Virus record (IMG/VR): IMGVR_UViG_3300045999_004574
Location: 1-37,959 of that record
Length of the DNA: 37,959 nucleotides
Reading direction: 5' to 3' (one strand)
DNA from: a virus
Shown: positions 23,935-31,806 of the stretch, one piece after another
Position numbering within the stretch: position 1 is the stretch's first letter
How the letters are laid out: each line of letters opens with the position of its first letter
Notes under the pieces: generated by a model
What the model saw: the letters and a program-made list of their open reading frames with translations, nothing else
The model's database searches: none
What the model was told of the DNA's origin: nothing
Program-made: the position numbers and the translations under genes

Positions 23935-26252
23935 AGCTTACAGGCTTCGCAGTCTTCAACATCATCAAAGTCGATTACTTCTAATGGTGCAGAAACTTCT
24001 TCATCTCGTGCCTTGGCACCTTGTTTGTTGATCAAACTATAGTAGAATGTTTTTAATCCCCAGTAGTGTGCCTGCATCAAGTTCTTGGCAATCAATGTAG
24101 TTGGAACTTTACGATCCGCAAAGTGTGCTGGATTATAAAATGTGTTAGTACTAATACTTTGATCAACATAGGCTGCCAACACAGCCGCAGTTTTCAAATA
24201 TCCGTCACAGTTTTTCTGCGCCCACATCATTTGATATCGGTTCTTGAGTTTGTGATATTCAGGCACAACCTGTGTCAAGCTGCCTGCTTTGCTTTCTTTT
24301 ACCGAAATCAAGCTCATGGGCATTTCAATGCCGTTGGTTGAGTTGATCACTACTGAGCTGGATTCCACAGGAGCAATGGCCATCAAGGTGGCATTGCGAA
24401 CACCGTGCTGTTTCATCTGTTCTCGCAAGGGTTCCCAATCTAGTTCAGGCTGAAAATTCGTGAGTTCATTGACCCCGGCTGCACGTCGTTCCCACGGAAA
24501 CACACCACGACCATACCAGGTCCTCTCCGAATCTTTGCAAGCGCCTCGTTCTCGGGCAAGCTCAACTGTAGCTTCTGTAAGGTAGAAAGCCTGATGTTCC
24601 ATCCAAGACTTAACTTCAGCCAGAGCGTCCTTGTCACCATATTGCAATCCCCGTTTGGCATGCCAGTAAGCAAGGTTAGTAATACCGATACCAAGCGGCT
24701 GGATTTCGTCATTGGATAACTGCGATTGGATTGACAGGAAGTCTTGGTAATCAAGGATATTACACAAGGATCTCTGCAGAATTCTACAAGCTCGGCGCAT
24801 GTCTTCAGGATTCCGGAATGCACCCCAGTTAATACTTCCAAGCGTACAGAGCGCGATTCGCCCATCAGCATCATCCAGTCGTTTAAAAGGTCGTGTAGGT
24901 AAGAGAATTTCACAGCAAAGGTTACTCTGATAAATGGTATGGTACTCTGAGTCAAACGGACCTTGGTTCATGACATTGTCAATGAACACTAGATAGATAC
25001 GACCGGTATCTGTTCGTTCCTTAAGGATGCCAGATTTAAAGACTTCTTCGGCAGACATAGTTTTTGTCCGGAGGTCAGATCTAGCTTCATATTTGACATA
25101 AAGATCTTCAAATAGTTTAGTGTCCCGGTAAAACGCTTCGTAGAGCTCCGGTACTTCATTGGGGTCAAAGAAAGTGATATGCCCTTTGTTTTTAAATCTA
25201 CGCCAAAAGAAAGCAGATAGCACCACTCCGTAGTCCATGTGTCGGACTCGTGTTTCCTCGGTTCCTTGATTGTTCTTGAGAACAATAAGGTCATCGAACT
25301 GATGATGCCATATGGGATAAAACACAGTTGCACTTGCATTACGGATACCACCTTGTGAACATGAACGTAGGTCACCAAACCACTTTTTAAGAAACGGGAT
25401 CATGCCTGTGTGCATGATTTCACCGCCACGAATGGGTGATCCCAGTGGGCGTAAACGTCCTATTTCCAAGCCAATGCCAGCACGTTTGCTGGCATACTTG
25501 GCCATCATTTCACCCGAAGCAAATATAGAATCGAGATCGTCATCACTACGGATAAGAACGCAACTGCTAAACTGTTTAGTTGGAGTACCAAGCCCAGCAA
25601 GCACAGGAGTAGCGAGAGTGAAAAGACCATCACTGGCAGCATTGTAATATTCCTTTATATAACGCATACGAGCACTATTGGGTTCTTCCTTGTGAAAGAC
25701 AGTAGCGGCGGCAACCATGTAACGAACCTGCGGAGTCTCATAGATTTCCTTTGAGCTACGATTGCGAACAAGATATTTTTCAATCAGTTGTTCCACTGCG
25801 GCATACGAATACTGTTCGTCCTTGGCATGATCAATCATGTCATTCATGCGATCCCAGTCATCTTCGCTGTACCACTCTAGTAATTCAGGAGTATATAGGC
25901 CCACAGCCACGTTACGTTTCACAATCTCATACAAATGCGGAGGATCATAAGTGCCGTAGACATCCTTGCGCAGCATACTGAGACGCTGTTTGCCAGCCAC
26001 ATACTGATAGTTGGTGTGTCCTACATCGGGATTTGACTCTACATCAATTAGATCCACTATGGCACGCAAGGTTATTCCATCAATTTCTTTTGTGGTAATT
26101 CTATCGTAAAAATGCAATTGAGCTTTGATTTCAATCATGCTCTGACTGACGTCAGCTATCCCCGAACAAACTTTGGCGATCTGCGCTTGCCACTTTTCCA
26201 ACGCCAACGGCTCGCGAGTTCCGTTGCGTTTTTCCACTGTAATTTGTTTCAT
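23931..26252 (-). CDS. nrdA: Ribonucleotide reductase class I, alpha subunit
   Basis: The 773-residue catalytic subunit reduces ribonucleoside diphosphates. It starts with an ATP-cone (about 1-95; KRNGTREPL, KQRLSMLR), so dATP/ATP overall control is likely kept. The active site has Cys231 (SSCVLI) and Cys469 (IALCTLGSINWG) as the redox pair, and Asn444, Cys446 and Glu448 in QSNLCCEILLPT. The radical-relay tyrosines are in TFYYSLI near the C-terminus, and the tail ends CEACKL for thioredoxin/glutaredoxin reduction. It is the first gene of nrdA-flavoprotein-nrdB. Confidence 0.97.
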   Translation of the reverse strand: MKQITVEKRNGTREPLALEKWQAQIAKVCSGIADVSQSMIEIKAQLHFYDRITTKEIDGITLRAIVDLIDVESNPDVGHTNYQYVAGKQRLSMLRKDVYGTYDPPHLYEIVKRNVAVGLYTPELLEWYSEDDWDRMNDMIDHAKDEQYSYAAVEQLIEKYLVRNRSSKEIYETPQVRYMVAAATVFHKEEPNSARMRYIKEYYNAASDGLFTLATPVLAGLGTPTKQFSSCVLIRSDDDLDSIFASGEMMAKYASKRAGIGLEIGRLRPLGSPIRGGEIMHTGMIPFLKKWFGDLRSCSQGGIRNASATVFYPIWHHQFDDLIVLKNNQGTEETRVRHMDYGVVLSAFFWRRFKNKGHITFFDPNEVPELYEAFYRDTKLFEDLYVKYEARSDLRTKTMSAEEVFKSGILKERTDTGRIYLVFIDNVMNQGPFDSEYHTIYQSNLCCEILLPTRPFKRLDDADGRIALCTLGSINWGAFRNPEDMRRACRILQRSLCNILDYQDFLSIQSQLSNDEIQPLGIGITNLAYWHAKRGLQYGDKDALAEVKSWMEHQAFYLTEATVELARERGACKDSERTWYGRGVFPWERRAAGVNELTNFQPELDWEPLREQMKQHGVRNATLMAIAPVESSSVVINSTNGIEMPMSLISVKESKAGSLTQVVPEYHKLKNRYQMMWAQKNCDGYLKTAAVLAAYVDQSISTNTFYNPAHFADRKVPTTLIAKNLMQAHYWGLKTFYYSLINKQGAKARDEEVSAPLEVIDFDDVEDCEACKL

Positions 26253-26254
26253 TG

Positions 26255-26680
26255 TTACCTAATTTGTTGTTTTAGTTGCTGTTGCGCAATGCTGTGTTGG
26301 ATTTTTAATCCGGTTGGATTGATATTTAAGATGGTATCCGCGTCCCAATTCAATATATATTTCTTTTTGTGCACCAGGACTAAATTGTCGCTGGCAACCT
26401 CGACCAACGCAGCATCTTGCAAATCTTCACGATCCAATAAAGTTATAGTATACATGATTCCCAGTGCGCGAGCAAGTGGGCAGTAGATGTCGTCGCTCAA
26501 CAATTGCCAAGGATCGGGCCAGGAATCCCGATCATCCCAGTGCAAATGGTAGGCGCGCCAAGGGGTTTGAAACCACCAACTATTGATTTGGTGCAGGGCA
26601 GTTTCAAGATCAGCAGCGGCGGCTTGATTTCTGAGTTGATTCCAACTCGCTAGCCTTTCGGCAAAAGTGCGTGGCCACAT
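26255..26680 (-). CDS. Conserved phage protein of unknown function
   Basis: The product is 141 residues starting MWPRTFAERLASWNQLRNQA; an earlier ATG in the same frame is inside the fibre gene and is rejected. Trp-rich stretches (NSWWFQTPWRAYHLHWDDRDSW) and SDDIYCPLARALGIMYTI follow, a pattern I link with T4-like environmental phages. Function unknown. A TGATG junction couples it to the beta-helix gene and only 2 nt separate it from nrdA. Confidence 0.7.
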   Translation of the reverse strand: MWPRTFAERLASWNQLRNQAAAADLETALHQINSWWFQTPWRAYHLHWDDRDSWPDPWQLLSDDIYCPLARALGIMYTITLLDREDLQDAALVEVASDNLVLVHKKKYILNWDADTILNINPTGLKIQHSIAQQQLKQQIR

Positions 26681-28461
26681 CAGGCTAGTTTTGTTACGGA
26701 ATAATAAATGGTTCCAGCAGTTCCGGTGTTGGTGGTGGTGTAGGTCCAACTCACCACACTGGCCGCTTCGCTTTGACTAAACGTCACTCCGGGGCCAGTG
26801 CCATTGTCCAAACTGGTGTCTTGTCCGGCTAGACCTGTTCCTGAAGCATCAGTTCCGGCAATAATGATATACGATCCAGATTGCACATCAACTCCACGAA
26901 CAATGGTGTAATCAATTTTTACTGCTTTTATGTAGCCGGCATCAAATGTCAATAACGTTCGGGCAGCAGCTGCGTTGTTGGCCAAGGTATCAGTGATACC
27001 AGCCGTGCGTTGATATGTGCCCAGGGCCAATTGATTGGCATAGTTGTAGGGCGTTGCACCAGCACTGTTGTTTTGATAGAATGTGATGTTGCTGACATTC
27101 ATACCCAGAGCAACACCGTTGAGATTGTTGAGCCTAATTCTTGGTGTTGATCCAGATGCAAATTGCGTGGTTCGTTCAAACATGTCACCAACGCTGACAT
27201 TGTTGAGTCCGTTGATGTCAATTACCGGTGTCGATGGCAAGTTAGCACCGTTGAAATTATTTCCTACATCATAAAATGCATTGTATGCCGAACAGTTAAG
27301 ACCCACGTTTTCAATTACTATGCCTTCGGCATAGATGTTGTCGAATTGATTCTCAACCATGCGGAATCCAGTTGGGCCCACTGCCGGCGCCACACTGTCG
27401 CCTAGATACACACCTTGATACAGGGTATTAAACAAACTGTTAGCAAATGTCACTGATTCAATTTGTTCAGCTGTGTTTGTGCCCCATATCATGCCTGAAA
27501 ATTTACAATGATTCCATTCTATGTTGTTGCAGGTATATCCTGGAGTGGTATTCCAGCGCACACAGGCGGTGTTATTAACTGGGGTTGTCAGTGACGCTGT
27601 GGTTTCGGGACCTTGTATGTTTATGCTTTGGAAAGAACAATCTCTAGCTGCTTCAATGTAGCAACCATCATGAACTTGATCAGTTACAAATTTCATGTTG
27701 GTGATCTCAAAATCACCTGGTGGTGTGGCACCATTGGTACCAATGTTGGCGCCAGTTTGTTGCAAACTGTCAGCAGTTCTAAAAATGTAACTGGGCAGAG
27801 TGGTGGGTGTCCAATAAGCTGTGTTGGAAATAGAGATGCCAATAGGCACTGCGGCCGCACTTCTGTAGTAGGAGGCACCGTTCTTGACCAGTACACCACT
27901 GCTGTAAGATACTGCATTGGTCCAAGTCAGTGCAGTAAATGATATAATGGTGCTTTCAGGACCATCACCATATAGATTGCAGTATGGCGGAATATTCAAT
28001 GTGTCACTGATGACATATGTGCCACCAGGGAAATACAAACTGCGACGTATCTGTGTGTTGACATCACGGCAAAATAATTGATACAGAGCATTGTTGATGT
28101 TGGCAGTTACGTCTGTAACGCCATCGCCTGTGGCCCCAAAATCTGTAATAATTGCAATGCTGTCCAGTCTTGCCTGCAGACTTTGACTAATGGGTGTGCC
28201 GGCGCTGGTTCCAGTTTGTACAACATAACCAGCGGCTTGACCTTTGTAGGTATATGCTGTAGAGGCTGCAAGAACATCACTGAATTCAGTAAGTATCTCG
28301 GTATTACCCACCACTGGCGCACCATCTACCAGGGTGCCATTGCCAATAAAAAGTTGACGAGTGTCGGTACACCAACCCAGCTCTGCACCTGCCAAAGGTT
28401 GAGGTAAATCTTCTGCTAGACCCTTGCGTTGGGTGATCCTCGAGATCTGGACTATCGCCAT
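26680..28461 (-). CDS. Tail fibre/tailspike with beta-helix domain
   Basis: The 593-residue protein starts MAIVQISRITQRKGLAEDLP and has GWCTDTRQLFIGNG (29-42). The pectate-lyase-like DFGATGDGVTDVTANINNAL (107-126) leads into a right-handed beta-helix rich in Asn and Gly. A YYRSAAAVPIG...NTAYWTPTTL module (about 198-222) is shared with the 679-residue protein. Such spikes bind or cut surface glycans; a catalytic role cannot be settled. Overlaps by 1 nt with genes on both sides. Confidence 0.8.
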   Translation of the reverse strand: MAIVQISRITQRKGLAEDLPQPLAGAELGWCTDTRQLFIGNGTLVDGAPVVGNTEILTEFSDVLAASTAYTYKGQAAGYVVQTGTSAGTPISQSLQARLDSIAIITDFGATGDGVTDVTANINNALYQLFCRDVNTQIRRSLYFPGGTYVISDTLNIPPYCNLYGDGPESTIISFTALTWTNAVSYSSGVLVKNGASYYRSAAAVPIGISISNTAYWTPTTLPSYIFRTADSLQQTGANIGTNGATPPGDFEITNMKFVTDQVHDGCYIEAARDCSFQSINIQGPETTASLTTPVNNTACVRWNTTPGYTCNNIEWNHCKFSGMIWGTNTAEQIESVTFANSLFNTLYQGVYLGDSVAPAVGPTGFRMVENQFDNIYAEGIVIENVGLNCSAYNAFYDVGNNFNGANLPSTPVIDINGLNNVSVGDMFERTTQFASGSTPRIRLNNLNGVALGMNVSNITFYQNNSAGATPYNYANQLALGTYQRTAGITDTLANNAAAARTLLTFDAGYIKAVKIDYTIVRGVDVQSGSYIIIAGTDASGTGLAGQDTSLDNGTGPGVTFSQSEAASVVSWTYTTTNTGTAGTIYYSVTKLA

Positions 28462-29114
28462 TATGCTACTCCCTTATCAGACCAAACGCGGTTACCATTA
28501 ATTAGTTTCCAGGTTTTTCCTTTGCATGCAATATTTGCATGTCCCAGTTTTCTTTTGTTTATATAAGGCTCTAATTTTGGCATATCTGATCTCCGAATTC
28601 TCCAACCTTTGGTTTGTTTTAAAAACAAACGATTAGTTGGAGTGTTTAATGCAGTTGGCATTGATTTGTCAACATTGTGTTCTTCGCACCATTTTGAAAT
28701 GTTAGCAACATACACTTCTTCAGGGTTGTCAATTCTGCTAATATACCAGCCTTTTGCACGACTTTGTGCTTGTTTATCGTGCCAACGTTTTTTATCAATG
28801 GACGAAAGCTGACTAAACCATCTCTTGCATCCATTAAATTTATCCCCTGGGCCGCCATCACCACCATTTGCAACATTATAACTTTGTGGATTATTGACAG
28901 CGTTAGTATATGCTATCCATGCAATTTCTGCTTGATTGAGATGGTCGATTGAATCGCAGGTCTCTAAAACAAACTTCTTAAAATTATGTTTACCATACTT
29001 TTTTATTGCTTTTTTTAAAAAAGTTCCAGAACCAAAGTAATTGGTAGAGCTATTTTTATCTCTACCAATGTACCATTTTTTATTAACACTATTAACTGTA
29101 AGGTAAATCTGCAT
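28461..29114 (-). CDS. GIY-YIG homing endonuclease (Seg-like)
   Basis: The 217-residue product opens MQIYLTVNSVNKKWYIGRDK, with FGSGTFLKKAIKKYGKHNF and LNQAEIAWIAYTN forming the GIY-YIG nuclease core and SYNVANGGDG its tail. A DNA-binding NUMOD1-like stretch follows (YVANISKWCEEHNVDKSM). The region is more A+T rich than its neighbours, as often for homing genes. It lies between the fibre and the RecB-type nuclease. A TAAATA occurs 4 nt before the ATG, overlapping the upstream stop. Confidence 0.85.
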   Translation of the reverse strand: MQIYLTVNSVNKKWYIGRDKNSSTNYFGSGTFLKKAIKKYGKHNFKKFVLETCDSIDHLNQAEIAWIAYTNAVNNPQSYNVANGGDGGPGDKFNGCKRWFSQLSSIDKKRWHDKQAQSRAKGWYISRIDNPEEVYVANISKWCEEHNVDKSMPTALNTPTNRLFLKQTKGWRIRRSDMPKLEPYINKRKLGHANIACKGKTWKLINGNRVWSDKGVA

Positions 29115-29121
29115 CCTGTAT

Positions 29122-29832
29122 TTAGCGTGTCAAATAGTATAGCTCCACTCGTTTCATCCACTCATTGGCCCAATGCGCAAATTCATCGGGCAAAACTTCA
29201 AATTCAAAATATTCTGGGGTAGAATAAGTACCATCTTCCAGCAACTTGGGCTGGCAAGCCATTAAAATAACACCCTGATCAATGGTGGTTCCATGCATTT
29301 CGTTGTGCGCAGCGGCATAGGCCGCAAGTTGCAAGAAATAATCATCAATCCATTCGCGCTTTTTGGGACGATTGGTCTGCTTGAAGTCCATGATTGCAGG
29401 ACGTCCTTTCCATAGCCCAATGCAGTCTGTTGTGCCTGCATAAAGTCCCGAATAATATAGCGGAACTTCAACCCCCCAAAATTCGTCTACATTGCTTAGT
29501 CCTTTGAGAATGACTTCTGCAGCCATGAACCAACTGGGGTGAGCAAATGGATTTGATGGCAAAGGTTTCATGTCCTGTTGCAAAACATAGTGCTCCAAGT
29601 AGGCGTGCATCCTTGTGCCACGATTGGCAGCTTCTGTGGTGATTTCCTGTGCTTTGGCTTCGCCCACACGCTTTTTCCAGTTGGCCAAAGCTTCCACCTT
29701 TTCCTTGGGTTTGGTTTTGTCAAGAATGGTTGTGACGCTGGGCACCTTGCTACCATCAGGCAAACAATAATGGCGTTTGCCATCAACAGTGGTGCGGTCA
29801 AGAGGTGCGTAATTGTAACGTTGAATGATCAT
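29122..29832 (-). CDS. PD-(D/E)XK (RecB/Cas4-type) nuclease
   Basis: The 236-residue protein has the RecB-nuclease order: GTRMHAYLEH (72-81), VEVPLYYSGLYAGTTDCIGLW, PAIMDFKQTN (core D and D-x-K) and the QLAAYAAAH motif. It is probably an exonuclease for recombination, DNA turnover or packaging. Only three Cys are visible, so the Cas4 4Fe-4S cluster is not expected despite the nearby iscU-iscA pair. It overlaps the dCMP deaminase gene by 4 nt. Confidence 0.85.
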   Translation of the reverse strand: MIIQRYNYAPLDRTTVDGKRHYCLPDGSKVPSVTTILDKTKPKEKVEALANWKKRVGEAKAQEITTEAANRGTRMHAYLEHYVLQQDMKPLPSNPFAHPSWFMAAEVILKGLSNVDEFWGVEVPLYYSGLYAGTTDCIGLWKGRPAIMDFKQTNRPKKREWIDDYFLQLAAYAAAHNEMHGTTIDQGVILMACQPKLLEDGTYSTPEYFEFEVLPDEFAHWANEWMKRVELYYLTR

Positions 29833-30257
29833 AATTTGTTTACTGTGATGCCTGATTTTTGCAAGAATTCAATGCCCGAGTTGTCTCTGTATGCTTGACC
29901 AAAATACACTCGACGAATTCCTGATTGATAGATCAGTTTTGCACAATCCAAACAGGGAGCATGAGTAATAAAGATATCAGCATCCAGGCCACTGTTAGTA
30001 GATTTCGCCAGTTTTGCAATAGAATTTGATTCAGCATGAAGAACCTCGAGTTTGGTTTTTAGTCCCGCAGTTCCGTCTTGTTGGTAAACTTCGTCTTCGC
30101 AGTTGTTGTCCCAACCTGCGGGCATGCCGTTGTAGCCATAGCTGATCACAGTACCGTCTTTGACAATTACTGCGCCCACCTGCAGGCGTCGAGCATTACT
30201 GAGTTCAGCAGCTCGCCGAGCCCAGTCCATGTATAGGTCAATGTATTTTTGTTTCAA
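29829..30257 (-). CDS. dCMP deaminase
   Basis: The 142-residue protein has the zinc-deaminase signature: HAE (74-76) and PCLDC (101-105), with the VGAVIVKDG and GYNGMPAG features of T4 Cd/dCMP deaminase. It makes dUMP for dTTP synthesis and works with RNR. The C-terminal GIEFLQKSGI fits the family. It overlaps iscA by 4 nt, so it is in an operon with the Fe-S genes. Confidence 0.95.
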   Translation of the reverse strand: MKQKYIDLYMDWARRAAELSNARRLQVGAVIVKDGTVISYGYNGMPAGWDNNCEDEVYQQDGTAGLKTKLEVLHAESNSIAKLAKSTNSGLDADIFITHAPCLDCAKLIYQSGIRRVYFGQAYRDNSGIEFLQKSGITVNKL

Positions 30258-30577
30258 ACTCTAAAACTTTCTCCGCAGCCACAACGGTCACGTTCATTAG
30301 GATTGCGGAATTCAAAACCTTCGTTGAGACCCTGACGCACATAATCCACAATCATACCTTGCAAATAAACATCGTGCCGTTGATCCACTATAACAATAAA
30401 TTCGGGTTGCGCATAGTTGATGCTGCCATCTTGGGGTGTGTATTTGTTCACGTATTCTAACACATAAGCCAGGCCAGAGCAACCAGTGGTTTTTACGCCA
30501 AGCCGAATTCCTGCATAGCCTTTGGCTGTGACTAGTTTTTGGATTTTGTTTCGTGCTGTGTCAGTGAACGAGATCAT
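30254..30577 (-). CDS. iscA: IscA/HesB A-type Fe-S carrier
   Basis: The 107-residue protein has Cys33 in TTGCSGLAY and Cys99, Cys101 in DRCGCGESF, the three cluster ligands of A-type carriers. Such proteins pass Fe-S clusters from IscU to targets. Its 17-nt overlap with iscU shows they are made together. The host makes its own, so this is an auxiliary metabolic gene. Confidence 0.93.
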   Translation of the reverse strand: MISFTDTARNKIQKLVTAKGYAGIRLGVKTTGCSGLAYVLEYVNKYTPQDGSINYAQPEFIVIVDQRHDVYLQGMIVDYVRQGLNEGFEFRNPNERDRCGCGESFRV

Positions 30578-30944
30578 GCTTTTTGCGATAGTCTTCTACC
30601 GCGGCTTTGATCGCGTCTTCGGCCAAGATTGAACAATGGATTTTGACTGGCGGGAGGGCGAGCTCTTCAGCAATGTCTGAATTCTTAATTGATTGTGCGG
30701 CGTCGAGCGACATTCCTTTGACCATTTCAGTAATCAGCGAGCTTGATGCAATTGCTGAGCCACATCCGTAAGTCTTAAATCTTGCATCTGTGATAATGCC
30801 GTCTTTGACCTTGATCTGAAGTTTCATCACGTCACCGCAAGCAGGTGCTCCTACCATGCCTGTACCGATTGAATCGTCAATTTCAAATTTACCCACGTTG
30901 CGTGGATTTTCATAGTGATCAATTACTTTGTCTGAGTAGGCCAT
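30561..30944 (-). CDS. iscU: IscU Fe-S scaffold protein
   Basis: The 127-residue scaffold has all ligands: Cys36 and Asp38 (GAPACGDVM), Cys61 (YGCGSAIASS) and Cys104 (HCSILAEDAI), plus the LPPVK motif (97-101) read by HscA. It would accept sulfur from host IscS, as no cysteine desulfurase is in the window. Full conservation suggests it is functional and uses the host chaperone pair. Confidence 0.95.
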   Translation of the reverse strand: MAYSDKVIDHYENPRNVGKFEIDDSIGTGMVGAPACGDVMKLQIKVKDGIITDARFKTYGCGSAIASSSLITEMVKGMSLDAAQSIKNSDIAEELALPPVKIHCSILAEDAIKAAVEDYRKKHDLVH

Positions 30945-30956
30945 ATAGAATCACAA

Positions 30957-31373
30957 TCAATCAAAAGTTTGGCTGAACAATCGGCCACGGTATCTAAAAG
31001 TCACTGTTTCGCCTCGCTGTGTCAAGACCTGTACAGATTCGCACACAGTGCGATAGCTTACACCGCCGGGCTGGGATTCACCGCGACCGGCTTGATAACC
31101 TACCACGCCGCCCACTACTGTGGCAATATCACGCCCGGAGCCGCCACCAATTTGATTGCCAATTGCGGCACCAGCAATGGCTCCCAGAACACCACCTGCT
31201 GTATTGCCAGAAGTGGCAGGAGTTTGAACAGCCACTTCGCGACATTGTTGTTGATATGTGGTGATCATGCGTGGTTCAACTCTCACAATCTCCACAGTGC
31301 CGAAGTTGTTGTATTGAGCCATTGCTGTTGGAGCGGCTGCAAACAGTGCCAACAAAATTGCCAAGCGTGTCAT
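30957..31373 (-). CDS. Glycine-zipper surface antigen (17-kDa antigen family)
   Basis: The 138-residue protein has a signal peptide (MTRLAILLALFAAAPTAMA), a conserved QQCREVAVQTP segment and a glycine-zipper stretch (GGVLGAIAGAAIGNQIGGG, then VVGGVVGYQAGRGE). This is the Rickettsia 17-kDa antigen/SlyB-like fold of outer-membrane proteins. No lipobox Cys is seen at the cleavage site, so it is exported rather than clearly a lipoprotein. It has its own sigma70-type promoter and an AGGAG site. It may be of host origin and modify the envelope during infection. Confidence 0.8.
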   Translation of the reverse strand: MTRLAILLALFAAAPTAMAQYNNFGTVEIVRVEPRMITTYQQQCREVAVQTPATSGNTAGGVLGAIAGAAIGNQIGGGSGRDIATVVGGVVGYQAGRGESQPGGVSYRTVCESVQVLTQRGETVTFRYRGRLFSQTFD

Positions 31374-31400
31374 AGGGTTCTCCTAGAGTTTAGTTTACAG

Positions 31401-31429
31401 ACTATACACTATTTAACGTTTTAGGTCAA
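31401..31429 (-). promoter_or_regulatory. Sigma70-type promoter of the surface-antigen gene
   Basis: On the minus strand TTGACC (31424-31429), a 17-bp spacer and TATAGT (31401-31406) make a good promoter 28 nt before the gene start. An AGGAG SD lies between. It may also drive the downstream iscU-iscA-dCMP deaminase genes. Confidence 0.75.
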
Positions 31430-31449
31430 CCTTTAGTTGACTGAATTGG

Positions 31450-31806
31450 TTAGACCCCGCGGTCTTTTTTCATGGCCGATTTGGCTGCGGATGCCACAAT
31501 GTCCTGTGCCCGATCTACTGGCATGGCAACATTGGGTTTGCCGGCATTTTTAAATACCAAAACTCCAGTGTTTGGATCCATGGGTTCTAATAAGTTACTG
31601 AGTGGTTCTTGACTCACAACACCGGCTAAGTTGTCAGGGGTTATGTTGATGTCTAAATCATTGGCCAGTTTGATAAATGCATCCTGACTGATTTCTTTCT
31701 TGGCATTGGTGTCGCTGGCACGACCATTGAGGAACTGTACCAACCCTGACAGTTGTTCTGGGTCAGGAGTTGGTGCTGAACCAGCATCAACTTCAAATAT
31801 TTTCAT
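31450..31806 (-). CDS. Probable virion/internal protein
   Basis: The 118-residue protein starts MKIFEVDAGSAPTPDPEQL. The N-terminus has an I-x-E pattern shared with neighbouring genes, the kind of site a T4-type prohead protease would cut. The remainder is helical with MDPNTGVLVF. The function is unknown. The start shares one base with the upstream stop (TAATG). Confidence 0.55.
   Translation of the reverse strand: MKIFEVDAGSAPTPDPEQLSGLVQFLNGRASDTNAKKEISQDAFIKLANDLDINITPDNLAGVVSQEPLSNLLEPMDPNTGVLVFKNAGKPNVAMPVDRAQDIVASAAKSAMKKDRGV

Noticed and set aside
29122-29832. Cas4 with 4Fe-4S cluster
   Set aside because: The RecB-like motifs are present but the four Cys ligands of Cas4 are not, and there is no CRISPR array nearby.
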